Below, one piece after another: positions 8,317 through 18,332 of a stretch of 64,000 nucleotides of DNA. A model generated the notes under the pieces. The model saw nothing but the letters and a program-made list of their open reading frames with translations. It searched no databases and had not been told where the DNA came from. Source of the stretch: Phragmites australis (lineage: Eukaryota; Streptophyta; Magnoliopsida; Poales; Poaceae); the NCBI RefSeq assembly GCF_958298935.1, contig NC_084940.1, forward strand, positions 23,369,146 to 23,433,145. The letters run 5' to 3'. A program made the position numbers and the translations under genes. Position 1 is the stretch's first letter. Each line of letters begins with the position of its first letter.

Positions 8317-11300
8317 TCCTCCCCCTCTTGAATTGGAGTTGTCCTCGACTCAAGCCCATCTTCTTCTCCTAAGTATGGCTTCAAATCTGAAATGTTAAAC
8401 GTGGGACTAACCCCAAAATCTACGGGTAGGTCTAGTTTGTATGCATTATCATTTATTTTCTCAATTAGTCTATCAGCTCTAGACATCAACTTTGATTTTC
8501 TAAATTATGAAAATCTATCCTTTCTCAAATACAACCAAACTAAATCACCTAGTTCAAATTTTATTTCTTTCCTACCTTTACTTCCGGCAATTTTATACTT
8601 TTCAGTCATGCTCTCTATATTGTTTTTAGTTGTCTCATGCATCTTAAGAATAAATTCAATATATTTCTTGGCATCCAAATTAAGTCTTTCAGAAGTATGC
8701 AAAGGTAGTAAATCAATAGGAGCATGGGAATTAAAACCATACACTACCTGAAACGGACTTACCTTGGTGGTGCGGTGTACCGACCTGTTGTAAGCAAACT
8801 CAATATGCAGTAAACACTCTTCCCACATTCTCAAATTTTCTTTAGAACAGCCCATAACATTGTTGATAAGGTACGGTTGACAACCTCTGTTTGACCGTCG
8901 GTCTGGAGATGACACGTAGTAGAAAACAATAGCTTTGTCCTCGGTTTATTCCAAAGTGATCTCCAAAAGTGACTCAAAAACTTTGTGTCATAATCCGAGA
9001 CGATAGTATTAGGCACTCCATGTAGTCATACGATTTTCCTGAAAAATAAATTAGCTTTGTTTGTAGCATCATCACTCTTATGACAAGGTATAAAATGTGT
9101 TATTTCAGAAAATCTATCCACAACTACAAATATGTTATCCCTCCCCCTCTTTGTCCTAGAAAATCTAAAACAAAATCCATAAAAATATCCTCCTAAGGTG
9201 CACTTGGAACAGGAAGAGACATGTAAAGAGCATGTGGATTTAGATGAGACTTAGCTTTATTGCAAGTGGTGCAACGTGACATGTAGCGCTCGACATCACA
9301 TCTCATCTTTGGCCAAAATAAATGAGAGGTCAGCACATCTTCAGTCTTCTTTGCTCCAAAATGTGTCATCAATCCTCTCCATGCGTCTCCTGCGACAACA
9401 AAAGATGAACGGGGCTAGCTGGAATGCATAGCTTGTTAGCACGATAGAGTAATCCGTCATTCAGCACATATTTATTCCATGTTTTTCTTTCTTTACAATG
9501 TTCAAGGACTTCTTTAAAGTCTAAATCAGTAGCATATAAGTCATTAATACTCTCTAAACCAAAAAATCTTATGATCAAGTTGAGATAACATGGTATAACG
9601 CATAGAAAGCACATCAGCAATCACATTATCCTTTACTTTCTTATGTTTTATGCATATGGAAATGACTCAATAAATTCTACCCAATTAGCATATTGTTTAT
9701 TTAGTTTATCTTGACTCCTAATATGTTTCAACGATTCATGATCAGAATGTATAACAAATTCTTTGAGCCAAAGATAATGTTGCCAAGTTTCAAGCACTCG
9801 AACTAAAGAATACAATTCCTTATCATAGATAGAATAATTCAGACTTAGCCCACTTAATTTCTTGCTGAAATAAGCAATAGGTTTACCTTCTTGAATTAGC
9901 ACACCTCCAATTCCAATCCCACTAGCATCACATTCTAGTTCAAAGATCTTACCAAAATCAGGGAGTTGGAGCAATGGAATATGGGTGAGCTTCTCTTTCA
10001 ACAACTTATATGCTTGTTCTTGTGAAGGTCCCCATTTAAAAACTACTCCTTTCTTTGTCAACTCATTTAATGGAGCAGCAAAGGTACTGAAATCCCGCAT
10101 AAATCGCCGATAGAAACCCGCAAGACCATAAAAGCTTCTCACTTGTGTAACAGTCTCAGAAGTTGGCATGCTCTTTATGGCTTTGATTTTTGCTTCATCC
10201 ACCTCTATTCCCTGTGGAGTAACAACATAGGCAAGAAAAGATACTCGATCCGTGCAAAAGATGCATTTTTCGAGGTTAGTGAATAAACATGTATCTCTCA
10301 AAGCATTAAAAACAGCACGTAGATGATCATAATGTGACTCATGTGAATTGCTATAAATCAAGATATCATCAAAGTATATCACCATAAATCTTCTAATGAA
10401 AACACGTAAAACCTCGTTCATCAATCGCATAAAAATACTTGGGGCATTAGTTAAACCAAAAGGCATTACTAACCACTCATACAAACTAAACTTAGTTTTA
10501 AATGCAGTCTTCCATTCATCTCTAAGTTTCATTCTAATCCGGTGGTATCCACTTCGCAAGTCAATTTTAGTGAAAATTATAGAACCACTCAACTCATCAA
10601 GCATATCATCTAACCTAGGGATAGGGTGATGATATCTTATAGTAATATTATTGATGGCTCTACAATCAAGACACATATGTCGTCTTTCATAGGAACTAAA
10701 AGAATGGGAACATCACAAGGGCTAAGACTTTCTCGTACAAACTCGTGGTCCAAAAGGTCTTGGACTCATCGCTGAATTTCCTTAGTCTCTTCTGGGTTGG
10801 TCCTATATATAGCACGATTTGGCAAAATTGCTCCCAGAATCAAATCAATTTGATGTTCAATCCCTCTAATAGGTGGTAATCCCGGGGGTACCTCAACTGA
10901 AAATACATCCACAAACTCCTATAAAAGATTGCAAATAGCAGGAGACAAAGAGTTAGATATATTCTCGAGTGAAACTAAAGCATCTTTGCATATCAAAGCA
11001 TAGCATGGCAGCGCATTATCACAAATTTTAGTAAAGTCAGATTTAGTAGCAAGCATAACACACCCTTTTAGTCTAATTCCATCGAACTTAGAAGTTGTTG
11101 TTGCTTTCTTCTTTTGGGTGAAAAAACTTTTTCTACTACTTGCTGATTTTCAGATTCATTCTCAGCTATCTCTTGTTCACATTTCACAATTTCAGTAGGG
11201 GTTAAAGGTAGAAAAGTTATTTTCTTTCCTTTCTGCATAAGGGTGTACTTATTACTTCTACCATGATGTGTTGCATCAGTATCAAACTCCCATGGTCGTC

Positions 11301-11530
11301 CTAACAAAAGTGAAAATATTTGCGTGGGTACTACATCAAAATCAGCACAATCATGGTATAAACCAATAGAAAAATGCACTCTAGCTGTTTGCATTACCTT
11401 CACCTTACCACTGTTATTGAACCATTGAATATGATAAGGGTGAGGATGGTTCTTGTCGGCAAGGCAAGCTTCTTGATCATATCTAAACTTACCAAGTTAT
11501 TGCAGTTTTCTCCATCAATAATGACTCAAA
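8265..11530 (-). pseudogene. Protease, RT-RNase H and integrase region of element D
   Basis: Read downward: a protease-like segment near 11520-11068, where the expected active-site D-S/G-G is replaced by DGEN; then RT with RNase H, open from 10676 to 9648. RT landmarks are [19 protein letters not shown] and [17 protein letters not shown]. RNase H landmarks are [15 protein letters not shown] and [11 protein letters not shown]. The integrase lies at about 9600-8500 and is broken by stops and shifts, though [33 protein letters not shown] and LGDLVWLYLRK are readable. The C-terminus (8489-8265) crosses into the LTR and shows no obvious chromodomain. Enzymes of replication and integration; inactive as they stand. 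Confidence 0.85.
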
Positions 11531-11779
11531 CACGATAATCCTTGACTATGAGGAATATCTAAAACAAATTGTGGCGTTGTAGCTACTCCGCTTGCTCTAT
11601 TTGAGTGCTTAATACTCGCTGCACAATTAGGGTCCAATAATCCTCCATGGCAGTGGCATCAAACACTTCCTCATGGTCGATATCCGTCTCACGTCTATCC
11701 TCATGACCTGCATGGTTAGCTGCAAGTGCATATTCATCCTCAATATCACTAGCACTTACATACCCATCATCTTCGATTG

Positions 11780-13172
11780 CAATGTACGCTCGCTGACTTG
11801 GGCAATCTTTCATGACATGGCCTATTCCCTTGCATCGGTGGCATACAATCCCGGTCGATCAGCTTGTAGAAGCAACCGAAGAAGAGCTCTTGGCTGGACC
11901 CTGCACACTTATGGATTTACTTACCTCAGGAGCGTGTGACAGTGTCAAAGGTACTGCTGAATGCGCCCTACTCGAAAAGGGGCAACAGACCATGTAGCTG
12001 AATGTTGGGCTATTTTGACTTGTCTCGGTGTTGATTTTGAAGTGGTCGTGCTTCCAAAATTGCTCCTTGGTATCTGTTGCCAACCGAAGAAGAGCTCTTG
12101 GCTGGACCCTGCACACTTATGGATTTGCTTACCTCAGGAGCGTGTGACGGTGTCGAAGGTACTGCTGAATGCGCCCTACTCGAGAAGGGGCAACAGACCA
12201 TGTAGCTGAACGTTGGGCTATTTTGACTTGTCTCGCTGTTGATTTTGAAGTGGTCGTACTTCCAAAATTGCTCTTTGGTCTCTGTTGTTGTCCCTGCAAT
12301 TCTTTTTCTACTAGACATGCAAGTTGGAACAATCTAGGAACACTATTGTATTCTTTGTAATCAATTATGTCCTGAATTTCACGCCTTAACCCTCCATAAA
12401 AGCATGCCATTGCAGCCTCTTCATCCTTAATAATATCACAACGCAACATACTAATTTGTAGCTCCTGATAACATTCTTCTACGGATCTATCACCTTGGTT
12501 TAAGCGTTGCAATTTCTTACGCAAATCACATTTAAAAGAGAGTGGAACTAATCTATTACGCATAGCAATCTTTAAATCATTCCATATGGTAGGCGCTAAT
12601 CCATCGATGCATACTCTATTCCACCAGATAATTGCAAATTCTTTAAATTTACTAGTGGCTTGCCTAACTCTGTGCACTTCAGGAACTAAATGAGCATTAA
12701 ACTTCTGTTCAACCGTCATCTCCCAATATAAATACTTTTCAGCATCATAAGCACCCGCAAAAGATGGTATGGTAAATTTAACCTTAGCAAATGGATCATC
12801 ATTAACACGTAGGTTATGTTGATGAAAATTGTTACCTCTCATATCTTGACGGTTGAAGTTTAATCGATCTCATTGTCATGCATCAAAGGTGCCTTGTTCT
12901 TGGCTTAAAATTTCATCATCTGCGACAGACTCCTCTTGCTCATGCGTTGCGCCATGAGGATCCACACGCGCATGGTTTGGTGGCTAATTAACCACTCGAT
13001 CAAAGCATGTATTGAGCATGACAATACTATCATTAAGTCATTGCAATGTAGTGTTTGTCTCTGCAAGCTTCTTATCGATGTCGTCAGTAATAGCTTGCTG
13101 ATGATCATTCAACACCATTGTGAGTTCTTCCCTCAAAACACACTCATGTGCATTTGATGCTTCTCCTGCCAT
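11780..13172 (-). pseudogene. gag of element D
   Basis: The start is the ATG at 13172 in a good context (CCATGGCAGG). A TGA near 13028 and further stops precede a long open stretch (12842-12129) with the Retrotrans_gag core: FTIPSFAGAYDAEKYLYWE, FKEFAIIWWNRV and LKIAMRNRLVPLSFK. A canonical zinc knuckle, CHRCKGIGHVMKDC (C-X2-C-X4-H-X4-C), lies near 11843-11800. Between core and knuckle a 208-bp tandem duplication (11873-12080 and 12081-12288) shifts the frame, because 208 is not a multiple of three. Gag would form the virus-like particle. Confidence 0.85.
11873..12288 (-). repeat. 208-bp tandem duplication inside gag of element D
   Basis: Both units start CAACCGAAGAAGAGCTCTTG and remain alignable at a constant offset of 208 bp, with scattered differences. 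The duplication is therefore old relative to the copy, or mutations have built up since. Confidence 0.85.
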
Positions 13173-14485
13173 GGTTAATCGAAGATAGAAAACAACGAAA
13201 GATAAATTATCCCTATCGACTACTAGGTGGTGGAGATGGAGTCACACACTCTCAAGCGTCTTGCAAGTTTTCTTACCAATCACCGCAGTTGGCACAACCG
13301 GTGGCTGGTTTGTGATACCTTATTGGGTGCGAGTGAGGTGGTTGCAAGAGGAGAAACCATTGTGATCGAGAAAAGGTGTAGCTTTGACAGGCAATATTTA
13401 GTAGCAAGGAATAGCAATAATTAAAATTATATTAGCAAAGCTGAATAAAAATCTACATTACTCGTCATAGTTGCTACCCTAACATGTTCCTAGAACTAGC
13501 TCAAGCAAGCCGAAAATTATATCAGACACAAGCACAATGGAATAAAATCTGCAATGCAAACTGATTCTCTCCTTCTTCTTTTTTGAATTCCCTCTCTTTT
13601 TTGCACTCCTTGCTTCTTTTTTTGCACTCTTTCCTTCTTTCTTGCTTTTCTTTTCTTTCTTTTTTTTTTGCGAATATGACACAAACTCAAAACTCTTCTA
13701 CTGTCTTTTCTAAGACCAGTGAGGTACATGGGTCAGAAACTTTTCTAGAGAGCAGGGGTATAAAGATAATAAAAAGATACTCTCTCTCTCTCTGAACTTT
13801 GGCTACCTCTGTTTGGGCTATCGAGTGATACTCGAACTTTGTCAGACAATGCTCGATATGATGAGTACATAGCGTGTCCGAGAGCAGCCAAAAAAAGATA
13901 GACTCTAACTAGGTTGTGGAGGCGAAAACGAGTGGATAGTTGAATCCGACTAGGTGATCAAACCTGAAAAGATGGTCGAATCCAACTAGGTGGTCGAATC
14001 CAAGGAGATGGTACAAATGACTAGTGATCGAACCCGAGTAGATAGTCAAAACGACTAGTGATCAAACCCGAGTAGATGGTCAAAACAACTAGTGGTCGAA
14101 CCCGAGTAGATGGTCAACTCGACTAGTGATCGAGCTCGAGTAGATGGTTGAAGGGACTAATGGTCGAATCCGAGTAGATGGTCGACTCGACTAAAGACAC
14201 AATCCCGGCTATTGCAGACAAGGGCAGGCCGTGATACACGACAACTAAAGACTCGACACTAGAAACTAGATCACGATGACTCGACCAACAACAAAGACAC
14301 ATACGATGGACTCAAACTTAACAACGTGAATACTGAAAACAAAATTGCGAAATCACAAAGTAGTTTGAACAGTGGAGAAACTAAGATCTAAATATTATTT
14401 TTTTGTGGGGCAATTTTCTAGACTCTAGGGAATGGAACTCGACGAAACAAAAGGGATAATTGAGATTATATAACGGGCAACCGAG
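13173..14485. other. Leader of element D with tandem repeats and pyrimidine tract
   Basis: No gene seen. About 13928-14196 holds roughly seven degenerate repeats of about 35 bp sharing AACCCGAGTAGATGGTC and GACTAGTGATCGA. About 13560-13680 is a long T/C-rich stretch on the plus strand, hence purine-rich in the element's sense. It is the untranslated leader between primer site and gag. Confidence 0.6.
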
Positions 14486-14498
14486 GCACTGATACCAC
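14486..14498 (-). other. Primer binding site of element D (initiator Met tRNA type)
   Basis: The minus strand reads TGGTATCAGTGCC one base after the 5' LTR. This matches the standard plant initiator-methionine tRNA primer site (TGGTATCAGAGC) with one difference. Confidence 0.75.
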
Positions 14499-14499
14499 T

Positions 14500-15409
14500 T
14501 GATGTGCGCTTGCCCGATCTTCTGAAGGTAATATGATATGACGATTATTGGAGTTTTGACGTTAATGATACAAAGGCTTTGAACAAAACAGATCGAGAAC
14601 CCTCGCAACCACTACACCACTACTCTGTGATTATCAATCATACCAAGACGCGGTTGACCTCACCAAGAAGGTTTTTTCTACAAGCAAATCGAGAACACAA
14701 GAAAGAATAGGTAGATGCAATCTGAATATTGCTATGAAGTACTCAAGTTGGGGTTCCACAAACCGAACAAACGACAAAACTATATAAAACAGAATAATCT
14801 AAGAAAAACTGAAGTCTGAACTATGACAGCTAATGTGTATATATAGGGGGACGCGAGGAGGTCGACTTAGGGTTGTGCAGCCGTGGAAAGAGACGTACAC
14901 AACCTAGACTCCGACCCCGACACAATTACAAGACCCAACTAGGTCCAAAATAGTGATGCAGCACCTTATTTCTTTGACTCCAACTAAAATATAAGGAATA
15001 TTTGGTTGAGCTCTTATCCGTTGGAACAAGCTCATCGTAAGCTTTCAGAATGTCCAAGATTGCCTAAAACAGACTTCGTATGAGAAAGTTATGCCCGTTT
15101 TACTGACGTGCTGTCCGGCGACTCGACCACAACCACGACTTCGATCACGACCACGACTAGAGCTCAGTCTCAAGTAGACTTGGCCTTTGAGGGGTGATGT
15201 CTGGGTAAAGTTGTGGTACTTCTCCCATGTTATTAAGTAATAAAACATCATAAGAATTTAGTAGGAATTCATCCAAGAAAACATGAACAACGAGAAATAA
15301 GTTTATCTGGTGGTCTAATTGTCATACACGTTCTCTTGTAATTAAACCTTGTATGATTTGAGGATTATTGACAGAATTGATCATATCCGAAAGAGCCATG
15401 GGCTCATCA
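14500..15409 (-). repeat. 5' LTR of element D (910 bp)
   Basis: Partner of 7394-8316 with the same TGATG/CATCA ends. Followed at once by the AAATT duplication. Confidence 0.9.
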
Positions 15410-15859
15410 AAATTTTATATAGTAGAACATAAGAAACTAATATACACTAATAATAGTTAATGGTTCAAAGTCATAGACTTATTGAACGCTTCCCAAAAGT
15501 ATTCTGAGAAATTGGATCATAAAAGCTGTATTTCTTGATCATTGAACCTTTTCAAACTCTTATTCTTGACAGAGTAGGAGGAATTGCTTGCATTTGAGAC
15601 CCAAATTGAAGAGAATCAAGATAGTACAACTATAATAAAACCATTAATGAACAACATTCAATGTTGATTATAATATGATATGATAACAGAAATAAAACTT
15701 ACTAATAAGAAAAAGACTAAACAAGAAATGCACGACTGCAGTGTGATAGTAGCATACTACACTCTAATATGTTGAATCTAGAGTAGTATGAGAAGACAGA
15801 ATGATCAAAGATAGATGAAAATAATTAAAATACAAAGGATCAGCAAAACACATACATCA

Positions 15860-16957
15860 AAGAAGTATATACAACCACCCAAGGTTTTTCTCTTCTTGTT
15901 CATGTACTTCTTGATAGAATAGAATAATCTTTCGTACACAAATTTTGACCAGTGCTATTCCCTTGCAGTGGCAACATCAATTCGGTTTGTGCTCGAATTG
16001 GGACATGAAAAGGTCGACAATGCCACAACCATGAAATATCGGAAGAATTGATCATTGGCCATCTCCTCTTTTGATAGTATCTTGGGCCTAAATAACTTTA
16101 TCAGAGAAATGCTAGCTTCTTTGATTTTTTTTCTTCAGAAAATCAACTTTCTTAGGTTCTCCAATTTCTCTAATATCTCAACCACCTATTAGGAGACCGC
16201 CTTATGGACAGATAAAGGAGAAACAGGAATGACCTTATCACCAAGACAAATATCTAACCAGTTGACATCAACTTGATCTGCTATCCGTTGAACAAAGTTT
16301 CTATGAACACAACTATCATATTGAAGAAGAATAACAAACTCATATTCATCCACAATGTATCTCTTATGCTGGTCTAGAGACAAAATAATGTCCCTAAAGT
16401 ATGAATAATTGCACCTATTGACAGCTTTACTACAACCATTAGCAGAAATTCCTTTGATAGGCCATGTTTCGGCATTAATGTGGATCTTTGAATTGCGAGA
16501 CCGTAAACTTTGATGTCTAATATTAGACTCAATTGTTTTTGACATCTACAGATTTAAAACAAAATGTATCAGTCAATTTAACTAATAACCTGACTATGTT
16601 TTGATAAAGGTTTATTTTCACAACTACAAATTTAAAACTAAACATATCTTGAATTGACTGTATATTAAGCTAACAAACAGATATACATACCCGTTTGAGA
16701 ATTTTGAAACTCTTTAAAAGGGTACCATCATCAATTTCATCTTCTGAAGAACATACGGCCTAAACAGAAACAACAACATTCAAAGCAAGAAGTTTTAAAC
16801 AAAAATTAAAAAATCGATGCAAAATACATTTTATATAAATTACCTTACCATTGTCACTTATCTCTAAGTTATCTTCTTCAGAATTTAGCTCAAACTCACT
16901 TTCTTCATTGCCATGAATAGATTCATTATAAGAAAAGTTATCTTCATCCTCATCCAT
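15860..16957 (-). pseudogene. Broken multi-exon gene of a plant Ulp1-associated family
   Basis: Readable pieces, minus strand: an acidic N-terminus from the ATG at 16957 (MDEDEDNFSYNESIHGNEE) ending at a GTAATT donor; a short second exon near 16757-16690 ending before GTATGT; a third from an acceptor before 16545 to 16189 (RNFVQRIADQVDVNWLDICL, then KVIPVSPLSVHK). Here the expected 'LGLPIGG' is frameshifted to a stop. Then 16065-15965 reads FFRYFMVVALSTFSCPNSS and about 15930-15870 reads KFVYERLFYSIKKYMNK and LGGCIYF. From memory this order is typical of a grass family often fused to Ulp1-like proteases and carried by Mutator-like elements. No protease domain was seen. Exon limits are inferred from splice motifs only. 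Confidence 0.5.
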
Positions 16958-18320
16958 GGCTCAGAATCTGACAAACATAAGAAACAAGTATACGAATATA
17001 TGAGGAACAAATTCTTTCATGTAAAAATTACATACCACAATAAAGATAATTTTTCTGGTACACTTATATATAAGCACAAACTAGAACCACAAATATTCAT
17101 TACATATCAGAGGACACAGTGAAGCCATGGTGAACACAGAGAAGTAGAATTGAACTATATAGGAAGGAGAATGAACAACAACTATACGCCTAATGCAAGT
17201 GACAACTAACAACACTACCGACACCTCATTAAATAGGCAAAATAACCACACAACCGTTAATCATAATCACAACTCACATTCTACAAATTCAAACCACACA
17301 TAAACGCAATAAAGTTGTCCCATTACCACTACTAACTACTCAAATCAGGTGCATAATCCATTATTCAAATAAGAATCTGCCTAATCATTCACTAGTAACG
17401 CACAAAGCAAATGAGAACAAAATGGCGAAACCAAAATTCAATGAAACTAGATCAAATCACGGTAAAATTGGATCCAATTGACAAGGAAAAAGCACCCTCC
17501 ATAGCGTATCAATCAATTTGAACCAAATAATACATGAAACGAGAGAGGAAGTGGGGAATCGCCACTTATCAGAGCGTAAACCACAAAGGCAGCAACCTAT
17601 CGCACGCACGGGAGAGGAAGGAGATCGATAGAATACAAAGGATAAGTTCTAGACTCACCGTCGAATATAACCATGGTGGGGGCTCCACTGCCTAGCAATT
17701 GCCATCACCACCGATGAAAGCGCCTCTGCCTCACTCTCTTTCTTGAGGGTGGGAGCACGGTTGTTGGACCCACCACACGTTGTTATTAAGCGTACGGGTG
17801 GAGGGCAACATAAAATGACAGATCTAATCTAGATTTGGATCTGAATCTAATAGCATGTGATGGACCCGATAACAGATGACACAACGAATGGATTGAAACT
17901 CTCTAATTTCAATAGAGAGTTTGTAGTAATTACAAAAAGAAAAATCCAAATGTAACTTTTCAACTCATTGATCCAACCAAGACCTCCGTAAGTGGGTCTG
18001 TATCCTCGTCGCCCGCACCTCCCTCCCCAACTCTTCCACTCTCATCATGGCTACAGTTTTTTCTTCTTATAAAGTTATCCCAGAGTCTATAACAGTGTTG
18101 CTGGCGCTTTAGCTGCATCCAGATTGAACCGGGTAACCACTGAACATTTCTGAATGGTTCAGGCTCTGGATTATGTATATCTGCTGGTAACATACCGGTT
18201 GCCAATGCCTAATAAATTGGCATATTAAAAAAGCTCTTCCACTCTCGCCGCCGCTGCCCCCGCCGCCGCCACCGCCGCCGCAGAGATCTGCCTCCGTCTC
18301 TATCCACCTCCTTTCCCTCC
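16958..18320. other. AT-rich intergenic region upstream of the PPR gene
   Basis: No convincing gene. A GTGAGT donor near 17660 on the minus strand could belong to a 5' untranslated exon of the pseudogene at 15860-16957. From about 18240 the sequence turns into GC-rich PPR leader. Confidence 0.4.
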
Positions 18321-18332
18321 ATGACCGCATGA
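18321..18332 (+). promoter_or_regulatory. Three-codon upstream ORF overlapping the PPR start
   Basis: ATG ACC GCA TGA. Its stop overlaps the main start (18329-18331) in the string ATGA. A ribosome ending here would sit on the main ATG, an arrangement that allows re-initiation and can damp translation. Whether the transcript starts upstream of it is not known from sequence. Confidence 0.5.

Larger units (their letters stand above)
7394..15409 (-). mobile_element. Complete, decayed Ty3/gypsy chromovirus (CRM-like), element D
   Basis: Two LTRs of similar sequence (7394-8316 and 14500-15409) bound it, and AAATT flanks both ends (7389-7393 and 15410-15414), a 5-bp target duplication. Read on the minus strand the order is LTR, primer site, leader, gag, protease, RT-RNase H, integrase, purine tract, LTR. 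The polyprotein ends 52 bp inside the 3' LTR. That overlap, the [11 protein letters not shown] motif and the C-terminal DFGVSPTFNISDLKPYLGEE resemble grass CRM-type chromoviruses from memory. Stops and frameshifts in gag and integrase mean it cannot move by itself. A database match would settle the lineage. Confidence 0.85.

Noticed and set aside
13928..14196. Repeat array that might suggest CRISPR
   Set aside because: Degenerate, nearly head-to-tail units with no constant spacers, in a plant retroelement leader.
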